Source: Aminobacter sp. HY435 (GTDB lineage Bacteria > Pseudomonadota > Alphaproteobacteria > Rhizobiales > Rhizobiaceae). Taken from it: a stretch of DNA of 64,000 nucleotides. Below the pieces are notes generated by a model. It ran no database searches. It saw only the letters and a list, made by a program, of their open reading frames with translations, and was not told the origin of the DNA. Positions 20,981-32,450 of the stretch are shown piece by piece; the first letter of the stretch is position 1, and the number at the start of each line of letters is the position of its first letter. The stretch covers positions 1 to 64,000 of the forward strand of contig NZ_JANKZL010000006.1 of NCBI RefSeq assembly GCF_027568395.1. Reading direction: 5' to 3'. A program made the translations under genes and the position numbers.

Positions 20981-21340
20981 ATGACGGGATCGAGGACCAT
21001 GACACCCGAGGATGTCAGACGGATCGCCCTGGAGCTGCCCGGGGCGACGGAGAAATCGCATTTCGGCAAACCCGACTTCCGCGTGCGCGACCGCGTCTTC
21101 GCCACCCTGCCCGAGGACGGCAACGCGGTGATCAAGCTGACGCGCGACCAGCAAGAGATGATGTGCGGAGCCGAACCCACTGTCTTTCAGCCGGTGGATG
21201 GCGGCTGGGGCAAGCAGGGCTGGACCCGGGTGATGCTGGACGTGGCCGACGAGAAGACGTTACTCAGCGCCCTGGTGACGGCCTGGCGCAACACCGCGCC
21301 GAACACATTGCGCAAGGCGTTCGATCTGGCGGGCGGGTGA
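20981..21340 (+). CDS. MmcQ/YjbR family protein (second copy)
   Basis: A 119-residue protein with MTPEDVRRIALELPGATEKS, HFGKPDFRVRDRVFATL and a WTRVMLDVADEKTLLSALVT tail, again the MmcQ/YjbR fold of unknown function. It is only distantly similar to the protein at 9535, so this is not a recent duplication. The start may instead be the ATG at 20999, which has GAGG close by; the difference is six residues. It lies about 100 bases after ubiG and may share its transcript. Confidence 0.83.
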   Translation: MTGSRTMTPEDVRRIALELPGATEKSHFGKPDFRVRDRVFATLPEDGNAVIKLTRDQQEMMCGAEPTVFQPVDGGWGKQGWTRVMLDVADEKTLLSALVTAWRNTAPNTLRKAFDLAGG

Positions 21341-21593
21341 GCTTGCGGGTGCTCGGCGTTAGCTGGGGTCTTCTGCAAGAAGCCTTGAGTGGCGGGACGC
21401 GGCGCCAGTCCGCGAGTGCGCGCTTGGATCGATTGCCGCTGTTCTGCACCGGACTTGCGGTGGATAGGTCACGACATGGATCCCCGACGCCGCTCCACAA
21501 GGGCGCCGGTCAGCGGGCCTGCTTTGGCCCAACTGCCGCAGGCATGGCCCTTCAGCTCAACCACCACCGGCGAGTGAGGCAGTGTGAAAAGGC
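21341..21593. other. Gene-free convergent gap
   Basis: The 253 bases between the YjbR gene and the DUF1178 gene, which converge here, contain no frame I can support and no clear terminator hairpin. Confidence 0.35.
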
Positions 21594-22019
21594 TCAGTTC
21601 CGGTCGTCGGGAAATACCGGCAGCGGCATGAACTCGATGCCGTCTTCGGCGAGGCCCTGGGCCTCCTCGATGGTGGCGGCGCCATAGATGCCGCGAGCCT
21701 CGGTTTCGCCGAAGTGGATCTTACGCGCTTCCTCGGCGAACTTGTCGCCGACATTTTCAGCGTTCTCACGCACTTTTGCCGACATTTCCTTGAGCGCAGC
21801 CATCATCTTGCGCTGCTCGTCGCCGAGCGCGAGCGCCATCTTTTCCTGCTTGCGCGAGGTCGAAACGGCAGGCGCCATCAGCGCCTTTTCGATTCTCTGC
21901 GAGCTGCATTCCGGACAGGAGACAAATCCACGCTTGCGCTGGGTTTCAAAGTCGTCGTTGCTGCGGAACCAACCCTCGAACTCATGCGCATGGTCGCAGT
22001 GGAGCGAAAAGCGGATCAA
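21594..22019 (-). CDS. DUF1178 family protein
   Basis: A 141-residue protein starting MIRFSLHCDHAHEFEGWFRS, with a CPEC pair near residue 35 that together with the first cysteine looks like a small zinc ribbon. The C-terminal half is helical and ends in GIYGAATIEEAQGLAEDGIE. This matches DUF1178, a family of unknown function widespread in Alphaproteobacteria. Its ATG overlaps the stop of the upstream amidase gene by four bases (ATGA), so the two are translationally coupled. Confidence 0.86.
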   Translation of the reverse strand: MIRFSLHCDHAHEFEGWFRSNDDFETQRKRGFVSCPECSSQRIEKALMAPAVSTSRKQEKMALALGDEQRKMMAALKEMSAKVRENAENVGDKFAEEARKIHFGETEARGIYGAATIEEAQGLAEDGIEFMPLPVFPDDRN

Positions 22020-22879
22020 GATGCGGCGCCTCTCAAAGCCCCCTTGCCCCCCTGCAGCGATACGTCGAACTCGCGCGCATTCTTGAGATTTGGAATCTTC
22101 TTGCGCGCATCGGCGGAGTGTCGCGTATCGATCTCGGCAACGATCACGCCCGGCTCATCATGGTCGGCCTCGGCAAGTATACGGCCCCACGGATCGATGA
22201 TCAGCGAATGACCGAAGGTCTCGCGGCCGTCCTCGTGCTTGCCGCCCTGCGCCGACGCAATGACGAACGCGCCGTTCTCGATGGCGCGGGCGCGCAGCAG
22301 GAAATGCCAGTGGGCAAGCCCGGTCTGGCGGGTGAACGCCGCCGGCACGGTCAGGATTTCGGCGCCGGCCAGCGCTTCCGCGCGGAACAGTTGAGGGAAC
22401 CGCAGGTCATAGCATATGGCGAAACCGATCTTCGCCAACGCGGTGTCGGCGACAACAGCCTCTGTCCCCGGTTCGTAGGCGGACGATTCGCGCCAGCTCT
22501 CGCCATTGTCGAGATCGACGTCGAACATGTGGATCTTGTCATAGACGGCGAGCGTGCCACCGTCCGGCCCGAACAGGAAGGCACGGTTGGCAAGCTTGCC
22601 ATCGGGACGCACGATCGCCGTCGAACCGACGTGGAGATGAATGCCGAGCTCGGCCGCAAGCTTGCGCCCTGAAGCGACGATCAGGTCGCGATCCTCGGAT
22701 GTGAAGGCTGCAGCCCGCGCATCCTTGTCACCGACCACGGCGCCGGTCATTTCCGGCGTCTGTATGTAGGTGGCGCCCTTGCCGGCTGCCTCGCGCACAA
22801 GCGCCTCGAAATCGCGCGCGTTGCGTTCCGGCTCCTTGCCCGAGCGCATCTGCACAGCTGCCGCCTTGAAAATCGCCAT
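22016..22879 (-). CDS. Carbon-nitrogen hydrolase (Nit1-like omega-amidase/deaminated-glutathione amidase family)
   Basis: A 287-residue nitrilase-superfamily enzyme with all three catalytic residues visible: Glu in QTPEMTGAV, Lys in YDKIHMFDVD and Cys in FAICYDLRFPQLFR. The DLRFP stretch places it in the Nit1/NitFhit-like branch, whose members remove the amide of deaminated glutathione. Two adjacent ATG codons (22882, 22879) are possible; the second has the better distance to GAGGA. The order grxC, amidase, DUF1178 forms a tight leftward operon, which suits a glutathione-related role. Confidence 0.9.
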   Translation of the reverse strand: MAIFKAAAVQMRSGKEPERNARDFEALVREAAGKGATYIQTPEMTGAVVGDKDARAAAFTSEDRDLIVASGRKLAAELGIHLHVGSTAIVRPDGKLANRAFLFGPDGGTLAVYDKIHMFDVDLDNGESWRESSAYEPGTEAVVADTALAKIGFAICYDLRFPQLFRAEALAGAEILTVPAAFTRQTGLAHWHFLLRARAIENGAFVIASAQGGKHEDGRETFGHSLIIDPWGRILAEADHDEPGVIVAEIDTRHSADARKKIPNLKNAREFDVSLQGGKGALRGAAS

Positions 22880-22893
22880 CATCTGTCCTCGGT

Positions 22894-23157
22894 CTACGCG
22901 CCGGTTGCCAAAAGCGTGTCTAGCCTGCCCTGCTCGTCGAGATCGTGCAGGTCGTCGCAACCGCCGACATGGGTGTCGCCGATAAAGATCTGCGGGAACG
23001 TTGCCCGCCCGTTGGCGCGCGTGATCATTTCCTGCCGAAGCTCAGGTGAGAAGCTAGCGTCATGTTCGGTGAATGCAACGCCCTTGCGCTCCAGCAGGCG
23101 CTTGGCCGCAGTGCAGTAGCCACACATCATGCGCGTATAGATAGTCACATCGACCAT
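22894..23157 (-). CDS. grxC: Glutaredoxin 3
   Basis: The 87-residue protein has the dithiol active site CGYC at about residues 12-15 (MMCGYCTAAKRLL), the cis-proline TFPQIFIG, and GGCDDLHDLDEQG, all standard for GrxC. It reduces protein disulfides and ribonucleotide reductase using glutathione in the cytoplasm. It ends 15 bases before the amidase gene and begins 27 bases after the ComF gene, so the chain comF-grxC-amidase-DUF1178 is probably one operon. Confidence 0.94.
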   Translation of the reverse strand: MVDVTIYTRMMCGYCTAAKRLLERKGVAFTEHDASFSPELRQEMITRANGRATFPQIFIGDTHVGGCDDLHDLDEQGRLDTLLATGA

Positions 23158-23183
23158 GACGAAATTCCGTTGTCCTTGGTCGA

Positions 23184-23957
23184 CTATATAGTGTCTGCCT
23201 CGTCGGGCCGGAAGTCCCCGGGAAGCACGCGCGCGAAGGTCAGCACATCGACGGCGCTGGCTCCGCCCTTTTTCAATGCGCGGGCCACCGCCGCAACAGT
23301 TGCGCCCGTCGTGTAGACGTCGTCGACCACCAGCACGCGCCGGCCGCGAATTTCGATTTCAGTCTCGTCAGGAACGGCGAACGCCGCCCGCACATTCTCC
23401 TCGCGCTGCCGTTGGCCGAGCCCGATCTGCTGGCGCGTGCGCTTGATGCGGCGAACGGCAGTCGGCGCATATGGCAGAGCGGCGAGCCTGGCGATGTTGC
23501 GCGCCAGCTCGGCCGACTGGTTGTACTGACGCCAGAAGAACCGACGCCAGTGCAATGGCACGGGAACCACGACCTCGGCATCGGCGATCAACTCCGAGCC
23601 GGCGCGCAGCATCCAGCGCGCCATCCACGGCGCAAGATCGGTTCGGTCGTTGAATTTGAGGCCCTGCACCATCTGCCGCGCGACGCCCGAATAGGCCACC
23701 GCCGCCCTGGCGCGTGAAAAAGGCGGCGGATTGGCGATGGCCTCGGCCGACAGGAAGCCGGCGCCGAAATCATGGCTGAACGGTGTACCCATCACCTCGC
23801 ACCATGGCTTTTCGAGGAACCGCAGCTTTGGCCAGCATGTAGCGCACAATGAGCCCGGTTGGGTGACCTGCCGGCGGCAGCCGGCGCAAGCAGGTGGAAA
23901 CAGCAGGCGTCCGGGCCAACCGGCAACGGCAAAAGCGAGGCTCTTGAACTCCGGCAT
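23184..23957 (-). CDS. ComF family phosphoribosyltransferase-like protein
   Basis: The protein of about 257 residues has an N-terminal zinc-finger-like pair (CAGCRR and CATCW) and a C-terminal phosphoribosyltransferase fold with the PRPP loop VLVVDDVYTTGATVAAVARA. This is the ComF/GntX family, linked to DNA uptake in transformable bacteria but widely conserved elsewhere with unclear function. A start at 23993 would add twelve residues; no good Shine-Dalgarno sequence decides between them. It diverges from the methyltransferase gene at 24025. Confidence 0.88.
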   Translation of the reverse strand: MPEFKSLAFAVAGWPGRLLFPPACAGCRRQVTQPGSLCATCWPKLRFLEKPWCEVMGTPFSHDFGAGFLSAEAIANPPPFSRARAAVAYSGVARQMVQGLKFNDRTDLAPWMARWMLRAGSELIADAEVVVPVPLHWRRFFWRQYNQSAELARNIARLAALPYAPTAVRRIKRTRQQIGLGQRQREENVRAAFAVPDETEIEIRGRRVLVVDDVYTTGATVAAVARALKKGGASAVDVLTFARVLPGDFRPDEADTI

Positions 23958-24024
23958 TGGATCGGCCACTTGAGCGTGATGTCGGGCGAGCATAGCAGAA
24001 ACCCGACGATGAAGGACATCGCAC

Positions 24025-24897
24025 GTGCAAGCAATCTTCGACGCCAGCATCATCATCGCCCATCGCCGGCGCGCATTGGCGCAAGGCGTGACCGGCGCTG
24101 ATTTCCTGATCGCCCGCGCGGCTGAAGACCTCGCCGACAGGTTGGCCGTCGTCGAGCGTAAGTTCGACCGGGCGGCGGCGCTTTTCGGCGTCAGTCCGGC
24201 AGCTACCGCTGTGCTGGCGGCCAGTGGCAAGGCCACCGAGGTGCTCAGGATCGAGGCGGATGAAGCGTTTCTCGGCGGCGGCCCGGGCATCGTGTCGGAT
24301 CCCGAGACGATTGCGCTCGAACCTGCCAGCATCGACCTCGCGGTATCTCTCCTGGCCCTGCAGGAAGCAAACGACATTCCCGGCCAGTTGATCCAGATCA
24401 GGCGGGCGCTGAAGCCCGACGGCCTTTTCCTTGGCGTGCTGGCGGGTGCCGGCACCCTGGCCGAGTTGCGCGAAAGCCTGCTGGCGGCGGAGACCGAACT
24501 GACCGGCGGAGCGAGCCCACGCGTGATCCCCTTTACCGATGTGAGGGATGCCGGAGGCCTGCTGCAGCGAGCGGGTTTCGCCCTGCCTGTCGCCGATGTC
24601 GAAACGGTGACCGTCCGCTACGACACGATGTTCGGGCTGATGGCGGACCTGAGAGCGATGGGCGTCACCAGCGCGCTTGCGGACAGGTCGCGAAAGCCGG
24701 CAACCAGACGGCTGTTCCAACGCGCGGCGGAAATCTACGCCGAACGGTTTTCCGATCCGGATGGACGGGTGCGCGCAAGCTTTTCTTTTGTCTGGCTGTC
24801 GGGCTGGGCGCCGGATGCGTCGCAGCAGAAACCGCTCAAGCCAGGTTCGGCACAGGTGTCATTGGCCAGCATTCTGGGCGACGAGAAACAAGATTGA
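24025..24897 (+). CDS. SAM-dependent methyltransferase, BioC/NDUFAF5-like
   Basis: A 290-residue protein with a degenerate methyltransferase core: IDLAVSLLALQEANDIPGQL followed by IRRALKPDGLFLGVLAG, the post-motif segment of type 11 methyltransferases, then PRVIPFTDVRDAGGLLQRAG. The order and length resemble the NDUFAF5/BioC-like group, which in alphaproteobacteria and mitochondria modifies complex I. The glycine-rich motif I is poorly conserved, so activity is uncertain. It begins with GTG, nine bases after GAAGGA. Confidence 0.78.
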   Translation: MQAIFDASIIIAHRRRALAQGVTGADFLIARAAEDLADRLAVVERKFDRAAALFGVSPAATAVLAASGKATEVLRIEADEAFLGGGPGIVSDPETIALEPASIDLAVSLLALQEANDIPGQLIQIRRALKPDGLFLGVLAGAGTLAELRESLLAAETELTGGASPRVIPFTDVRDAGGLLQRAGFALPVADVETVTVRYDTMFGLMADLRAMGVTSALADRSRKPATRRLFQRAAEIYAERFSDPDGRVRASFSFVWLSGWAPDASQQKPLKPGSAQVSLASILGDEKQD

Positions 24898-24898
24898 G

Positions 24899-25066
24899 CT
24901 ATTGCAGCGCCCGTCTGATCTCGCTGTCGTTGTGGCCCCACAGCAGCTCCAGCTGACTGGCGAACTGCCGGAAGCCCCCGAGCATCGCCACGGCAATCAG
25001 AACGGCAATCAACCCGTATTCGATTGCCGTTGCGCCACGTTCGTCCTTCAGGAAACGTAAGATCAT
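24899..25066 (-). CDS. Flp family type IVb pilin (small)
   Basis: The 55-residue product has the layout of Flp pilins: a short basic leader ILRFLKDERG, the processing site G-ATAIEYG with Glu at +5, and a hydrophobic helix LIAVLIAVAMLGGF. A prepilin peptidase would cut after the glycine. The tad/cpa assembly genes are not in this window, so it is an isolated pilin gene; such extra copies are common in rhizobia. It converges with the methyltransferase gene, one base apart. Confidence 0.85.
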   Translation of the reverse strand: MILRFLKDERGATAIEYGLIAVLIAVAMLGGFRQFASQLELLWGHNDSEIRRALQ

Positions 25067-25166
25067 CGGTCGCGTCCACCCGTCTGGTCGGGCATACCTA
25101 GCAGCCACAGCTTAAGAAAGGTTAACGACGCAGCCTTAACGGGGTGTGAAGCCCGGGGCCAACGGG

Positions 25167-25481
25167 TCAGCAATCGCCGAGCCGCGCGCCGTTCTCGCGG
25201 ATGACGCAGACGGAATTGGGCGACTGTTGCAGCACGCTGCGGCGCAAAGTGTAGTTGCTGCCGCGACCGATGGATCCGGTCGATGTGAAATCCAGCCCGT
25301 CAAGGCCGGCCTGGCCGATCAATGGACGCGTCTGGTCGGCGAGATAGGGCGTAGCGAAGAGAGCGATGGCGACGGCCACGAAGCCGAAAAGCAGCGCCAC
25401 CCGCAGGATGCCGGCGCTCGCCCTAGCGGCCGTGGATTGGCGCTCGGGGCGGATAAGATCCCACTCCTTGTCAGCCTGCAT
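25167..25481 (-). CDS. Small single-pass membrane protein, unknown function
   Basis: I do not recognise the family. The product of about 104 residues starts MQADKEWDLIRPERQST, has one strong hydrophobic segment (LRVALLFGFVAVAIALFATP, about residues 26-45) and a short outside domain with two cysteines (SVCVIRENG and a C-terminal Cys) that could form a disulfide. GAGGGG upstream of 25481 supports this start; an in-frame ATG at 25508 would add nine residues. It follows no gene closely. It lies upstream of the Flp pilin on the same strand, so a link to that pilin is possible but unproven. Confidence 0.6.
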   Translation of the reverse strand: MQADKEWDLIRPERQSTAARASAGILRVALLFGFVAVAIALFATPYLADQTRPLIGQAGLDGLDFTSTGSIGRGSNYTLRRSVLQQSPNSVCVIRENGARLGDC

Positions 25482-25626
25482 CGGCCCCGTCCCCTCGTGA
25501 AATCCCATCTCGGTGCGCACCCATGCAGTTGGCGGCAGCTCAATTTTTCACGATTGGATAAACTTTGCCTTAACGCTGGCAATGCTTGCGTCCAACAGGA
25601 CGCGCGGCGCTGCAAGGCGAGCCGCG

Positions 25627-26040
25627 TCAGAGCAGGTCGATGAGGAACGGAATCAGCGGCTCATCCGCAGGCGGCATGGGGTAATCGCGCATCTGCTTGG
25701 GACGGACCCACTTCAGCGCCTGGCCTTCCTTCGCTTCCGGTATGCCCCAGAAACGGCGGCAGATGTAGAGCGGCATCAGCAGGTGGAAGTCGTCATAGCT
25801 GTGGCTGGCAAAGGTCAGCGGCGCCAGGCAGGCAATCTTGGTTTCGATGCCAAGCTCCTCGCGCAGTTCGCGCACAACGGTCTCTTCCGGCGTCTCGCCC
25901 GGCTCGACCTTGCCTCCGGGAAACTCCCACAGCCCGGCAAGCTGCTTGCCTTCCGGCCTCTGGGCCAACAGCACGCGCCCGTCGGCGTCGACCAGCGCGC
26001 AGGCAGCCACCAGCAGCATGCGTTTTCCCTGTTGGCTCAA
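25627..26040 (-). CDS. mutT: 8-oxo-dGTP diphosphatase MutT (Nudix hydrolase)
   Basis: A 137-residue Nudix protein. The Nudix box is complete around residues 42-64 ([12 protein letters not shown] then RELREELGI), preceded by [17 protein letters not shown], a stretch specific to MutT. It removes oxidised guanine nucleotides from the pool and so lowers mutation. Its start is one base after the end of the GNAT gene, and argJ-GNAT-mutT read as one operon, an order conserved in many Hyphomicrobiales. Confidence 0.93.
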   Translation of the reverse strand: MSQQGKRMLLVAACALVDADGRVLLAQRPEGKQLAGLWEFPGGKVEPGETPEETVVRELREELGIETKIACLAPLTFASHSYDDFHLLMPLYICRRFWGIPEAKEGQALKWVRPKQMRDYPMPPADEPLIPFLIDLL

Positions 26041-26041
26041 G

Positions 26042-26815
26042 TCATGCCTCCGGCGCGCGGCGATAGTGATAGCGATAGACTTCCTTGAAGCCCATCTTCT
26101 TGTAGAGGCGGATTGCGTCTTCGTTGGCGGCCTCGACCTGCAGCCAGGCCTGGCGAGCCCCCCTCAGACGCGCCCATTTGAGCGAAGACAGGATAAGGCG
26201 GCGACCAAAGCCCTTGCCGCGCTCGGCTTCGGTCGTGGCGATCTCGAACAGCCCGGCAAGGTCGGTGTCGTGCACGCAAATCGCCGATGTAACCGGTTGC
26301 TCATCCTGCTCGAGCACGAACAATCCCGCTTCCGGCTGTATGGCGCCGATGATCTCGGACAGCCCCGGGCGCAGCGACGCATCAAGGCCGTGCACCGCCA
26401 TCGAGGCGCTGACGAAGCGGCCGATATCCTTGAGCGGGATCTGGTCCATGGCGTTTTCGACAATGCCGTCATCGAGCGACAGCCGCATCACCATGGATTC
26501 CGAAAAGACGCTCCAGCGCTCGCGGTCGAGATGGGCGGCGATCGCCGGCCCCGACAGCGGCGACATGCGGAAGGTCAGCGGCCGGCCATAGGCCTCGAAG
26601 CGACGGCTGGCGCGGGCGATGCGGTCGGGAATGTTGCGGATGTCGGCCGGATCGAGCGGATTGACCGAATTCAGCCGCTTGGCCGGGTGGCCCGCGGTAA
26701 GCCTGACCAGCCACGTGCCGTCATAATGAACCGCCGCCGCCGGCCACGCGCGAAATCCCGCCGCTTCGTAGCGGCGGACAATCGCGAGTTCGTGCGAAGG
26801 GCGGTTCTGGTTCAC
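26042..26815 (-). CDS. GNAT family N-acetyltransferase (two-domain)
   Basis: A 257-residue protein with an N-terminal half of unclear type and a C-terminal GNAT domain whose acetyl-CoA loop reads [20 protein letters not shown] at about residues 190-210, followed by [21 protein letters not shown] place the start at a GTG at 26815, two bases after the argJ stop and six bases after GGAG; an ATG at 26875 lies inside argJ and has no Shine-Dalgarno sequence. Coupling with argJ does not by itself imply an arginine role. Substrate unknown. Confidence 0.85.
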   Translation of the reverse strand: MNQNRPSHELAIVRRYEAAGFRAWPAAAVHYDGTWLVRLTAGHPAKRLNSVNPLDPADIRNIPDRIARASRRFEAYGRPLTFRMSPLSGPAIAAHLDRERWSVFSESMVMRLSLDDGIVENAMDQIPLKDIGRFVSASMAVHGLDASLRPGLSEIIGAIQPEAGLFVLEQDEQPVTSAICVHDTDLAGLFEIATTEAERGKGFGRRLILSSLKWARLRGARQAWLQVEAANEDAIRLYKKMGFKEVYRYHYRRAPEA

Positions 26816-26817
26816 TA

Positions 26818-28059
26818 TCAGCTCCGGTAGTCGCCATTGATGGCGACGTATTCCTTGGTCAGGTCGCAGGTCCACACCGTGGCCTTGCCCCGGCCCAGGC
26901 CGATATCGGCGCGGATGAGTATTTCGTCGCCCTTCATATAGGCCGATGTCGCCGCTTCGGAATAGTTCGGGTCGCGCTCGCCGTTGTGCGCGAGGCGATT
27001 GTCGCCGAACCAGATCGACAGCAGGTCGCGATCGGCTGGTTCGCCGGCCTTGCCGACCGCCATCACGACGCGGCCCCAGTTGGCGTCCTCGCCGGCAACC
27101 GCCGTCTTGACCAGCGGCGAATTGGCGATCGACAGCGCGATGCGCTTGGCCGAACGCGCCGACTTGGCGCCGGTGACGGTGACTTCAACCTGCTTGCGCG
27201 CTCCCTCGCCGTCGCGGACAACCTGCAGCGCAAGCGCCTTGAGCATCTTGTTGAACGCCCGGCGGAACGAGGCAAGCCGCGCATCCTTGGGGTCGCTGAT
27301 CTGGGGCGCGCCGCGCTTGGCAGCCGCACCCGTCGCAAACAGCATCAGCGTGTCGGAGGTCGAGGTGTCGCTGTCGACGGTGACCGCATTGAAGGTCTTA
27401 GCCGTGCCGCTCGACAGCATGTCCTGCAGCACCGCGGCCGAAATCGGCGCGTCGGTGGCAACGAAGGAGAGCATCGTCGCCATGTCGGGCGCGATCATGC
27501 CGGCGCCCTTGGCGATGCCGTTGATGGTAACGTCGGCGTCCCCGAGCTTGACGGTTGCCGTCACCACCTTGGGGTAGGTGTCAGTGGTCATGATGGCCTT
27601 GGCGGCCTCGCTCCACTGGTCAGGCTTGGCGTCCTTGACCATGCCCGAAAGCAGGTGGCTGAACTTGCCGGCGTCGAGCGGTTCGCCGATGACACCGGTG
27701 GAGGCAAGGAAGACATCACCGGGCGTGCAGCCGGCGGCCTTGGCAGCAGCCTCGCCGGTCAGCGTGGTGGTCTCGCGGCCCTTCTTGCCGGTGAAGGCAT
27801 TGGCATTGCCGGAATTGACAACCAGGATGCGTGCCGTGCCGCCGGCAAGGTTCTGGCGGCAGAAATCGACCGGCGCAGACGGGCATTTCGAGCGCGTGAA
27901 GACGCCGGCGGCCGCAGTGCCCTCGTCGAATACCATGGCGAGCACGTCGGTGCGGCCCTTGTACTTGATGCCCGCTTCGGCGGTGGCGATGCGCACGCCC
28001 TCGATGGCGGGCATCTTGGGATATTTCTTGGGTGCGAGCGGGGAAACGGCTGTCGACAT
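26818..28059 (-). CDS. argJ: Bifunctional glutamate N-acetyltransferase/amino-acid acetyltransferase ArgJ
   Basis: A 413-residue ornithine acetyltransferase. The self-cleavage site is visible as [11 protein letters not shown] near residue 190, where the threonine becomes the N-terminal nucleophile of the beta chain. [18 protein letters not shown] is another family signature. It recycles the acetyl group between N-acetylornithine and glutamate in the cyclic arginine pathway. argH for the last step is at 54965. It leads the argJ-GNAT-mutT unit. Confidence 0.96.
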   Translation of the reverse strand: MSTAVSPLAPKKYPKMPAIEGVRIATAEAGIKYKGRTDVLAMVFDEGTAAAGVFTRSKCPSAPVDFCRQNLAGGTARILVVNSGNANAFTGKKGRETTTLTGEAAAKAAGCTPGDVFLASTGVIGEPLDAGKFSHLLSGMVKDAKPDQWSEAAKAIMTTDTYPKVVTATVKLGDADVTINGIAKGAGMIAPDMATMLSFVATDAPISAAVLQDMLSSGTAKTFNAVTVDSDTSTSDTLMLFATGAAAKRGAPQISDPKDARLASFRRAFNKMLKALALQVVRDGEGARKQVEVTVTGAKSARSAKRIALSIANSPLVKTAVAGEDANWGRVVMAVGKAGEPADRDLLSIWFGDNRLAHNGERDPNYSEAATSAYMKGDEILIRADIGLGRGKATVWTCDLTKEYVAINGDYRS

Positions 28060-28407
28060 CAGGGAACCTCTGCGGGCTCGGGAAACGGTTGAAGTTGGCT
28101 CCGTTTGCCCGATAGCGCGAGGCTTCGCAAGGCGTTTTCACCTCACGAACGCATGGTCCCACCTCAGCGCACAACCGGATTGAGAAAGCGGCCGAAGCGC
28201 CGGTGCCCTGCGGGGATCAGCCCCGGATCATCATGGCGACCATCAAAGGCACAATCAGCAGCGTGCGCTGTCAGGGCGGCATCTCCCACGACCACCCGAG
28301 AGTGATCTTGCCAAGCGCTGGCATAGGGCGCGACGCCGATATCGAGCCACAAGCAAAAAGGGCGACGCCACAAGCGCCGCCCTTCTCAACAAAATATCGG
28401 CGAAAAA
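28060..28407. other. Intergenic region between the PpiC gene and argJ
   Basis: A 348-base gap with no believable gene. Its right end holds the terminator of the PpiC-type gene, and its left part should contain the argJ promoter, which I could not identify as a clear hexamer pair. Confidence 0.4.
28355..28382 (-). terminator. Rho-independent terminator of the PpiC-type gene
   Basis: On the minus strand GGGCGGCGC and GCGTCGCCC form a 9-bp stem (one G-T pair) with a 5-base loop, followed by five T (A at 28355-28359 on the plus strand). It lies about 25 bases behind the stop codon at 28408. Confidence 0.85.
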
Positions 28408-29319
28408 TTATTTCTGCGCGTCGATGGCGTCGATGGCCTTCTTCAGCTCCGGATCGGTGATGTCGACCTTGGCGCCATCGCGAACCTGCTTGACCAGTTC
28501 GATGTACTTTTCGCGGATGAGCAGCGACTTGACCTGGTCCTTCACGGCGTCGAATGCCGGCGGCTGCTGCGCACGCTTGTCCTCGAGCTTGATGATGTGC
28601 CAGCCGAACTGGCTCTGCACCGGCTCCTTGGTGTAGGCGCCGACGTCGAGCGCCATGGCTGCCTTCTCGAATTCCGGCACCATCTGGCCGGGACCGAAAT
28701 AGCCAAGGTCGCCGCCCGAGGTCTTGCCGCTCGGATCGGTGGTGTGCTCGTTGGCCAGCTTCTGGAAGTCGGCGCCGCCGTCCAGCTGCTTGACGATGGC
28801 GTCGGCCTCTTCCTTGGTCTTGACCAGGATGTGGCGCGCATGAACCTCGTTGACTGGCGGGGTCGCTGCGATTTCCTTGTCGTAGCGGGCGCGGATCTCG
28901 TCGTCGGTGATCTTGCCTGCAACTTCCTTGTCGACCATTTCGCCATGCAGGGCGCGCTGGCTGAGGAACGCCATCTGGCGCTGGAACTCGGCATCCTTGT
29001 CCAGGCCCTGCTCGGTTGCCTTGGCGGCCATCAGGCGAATTTCGATGATCGACGAAAGCGCTGCGGCGCGACGCTGTTCGGGCGGCAGGCGGCCGAACTG
29101 GGCGCCGAGATCCTTCTCGGCGAGAGCGATGTCGGCCTCGGTCACCGGCTGGCCATTGACGGTGGCAACGACCGCATTCGGGTCAACAGCCGCAGCGGCC
29201 GGAGCAGCCGGCTGGGCCGGCGCAGATTCCTGCGCGGCGAGCGGCAGGGACGATAGTGCCACGAGGCTGGCTGCAAGCCCGACGCGGGCAAGCGAGGCAC
29301 TACGGAACGAAAAAGACAT
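28408..29319 (-). CDS. Exported peptidylprolyl isomerase, PpiC/parvulin type (PrsA/SurA-like)
   Basis: The 303-residue protein has a signal peptide (about 1-30, ending LPLAAQES), an Ala/Pro linker, an N-terminal chaperone-like helical part, and one parvulin domain at about residues 155-250 (VHARHILVKTKEEADAIVKQ; GGDLGYFGPGQMVPEFEKAA). It should help outer-membrane or periplasmic proteins fold. Its position divergent to secA is suggestive of a shared role in protein export and is common in rhizobia. It ends at a strong terminator. Confidence 0.93.
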   Translation of the reverse strand: MSFSFRSASLARVGLAASLVALSSLPLAAQESAPAQPAAPAAAAVDPNAVVATVNGQPVTEADIALAEKDLGAQFGRLPPEQRRAAALSSIIEIRLMAAKATEQGLDKDAEFQRQMAFLSQRALHGEMVDKEVAGKITDDEIRARYDKEIAATPPVNEVHARHILVKTKEEADAIVKQLDGGADFQKLANEHTTDPSGKTSGGDLGYFGPGQMVPEFEKAAMALDVGAYTKEPVQSQFGWHIIKLEDKRAQQPPAFDAVKDQVKSLLIREKYIELVKQVRDGAKVDITDPELKKAIDAIDAQK

Positions 29320-29406
29320 CTAGACTCTCCGGTGGTGGAATGACCGTAGTTCCAAATCAACCTGAATGTGGCGAAATTTGGCGTCTCCGGCAGGTTCCCT
29401 GCAACG

Positions 29407-29435
29407 TTGACATAAGGTGTGCCCCCTCTTATCTG
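29407..29435 (+). promoter_or_regulatory. Probable secA promoter
   Basis: A perfect TTGACA (29407-29412) is followed after 17 bases by TATCTG (29430-29435), about 125 bases before the secA start codon. It lies in the 241-base region shared with the divergent PpiC-type gene. Confidence 0.6.
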
Positions 29436-29560
29436 TCCATCGTCTTCGCGTCCAGAACCGTTTTGGGCTGGCGCTTTTCGTGTTGAATCTGCCACCCGTC
29501 TCACCCCGGCAGTTTCGGCCGGCAGACAGTCGGCTTCATTCGAATTGAAAGGGCCACTTG

Positions 29561-32287
<2,727 letters not shown>

Positions 32288-32309
32288 TCGAAGGCAGGCT
32301 TGAAAGTTC

Positions 32310-32440
32310 AGCGGCGACCTATTGGAGCGCCGTGCGTCCGAATGGACTCACAAAGGACGCTCCAGGTCTTTGAAACTACGCATCGTGCTTGCCGAAAATC
32401 GATTCCGATTTTCGGCAAGCACGATGCGTAGGTCGCCGCT
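32310..32440. repeat. Nested palindromic element with a perfect 26-bp hairpin
   Basis: The core is a perfect inverted repeat: 26-base arms at 32376-32401 and 32406-32431 with a 4-base loop (ATTC). To its left TGGAGCG (32323-32329) pairs with CGCTCCA (32358-32364). AGCGGCGACC (32310-32319) pairs with the segment ending at 32440, closing the whole into a three-way junction of about 131 bases. It fits exactly between the secA stop and the convergent monooxygenase-type gene. No T-run follows, so it is not a standard terminator. It looks like a rhizobial intergenic mosaic repeat (RIME-like), from memory. Confidence 0.85.
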
Positions 32441-32450
32441 TCTTTTGGTC

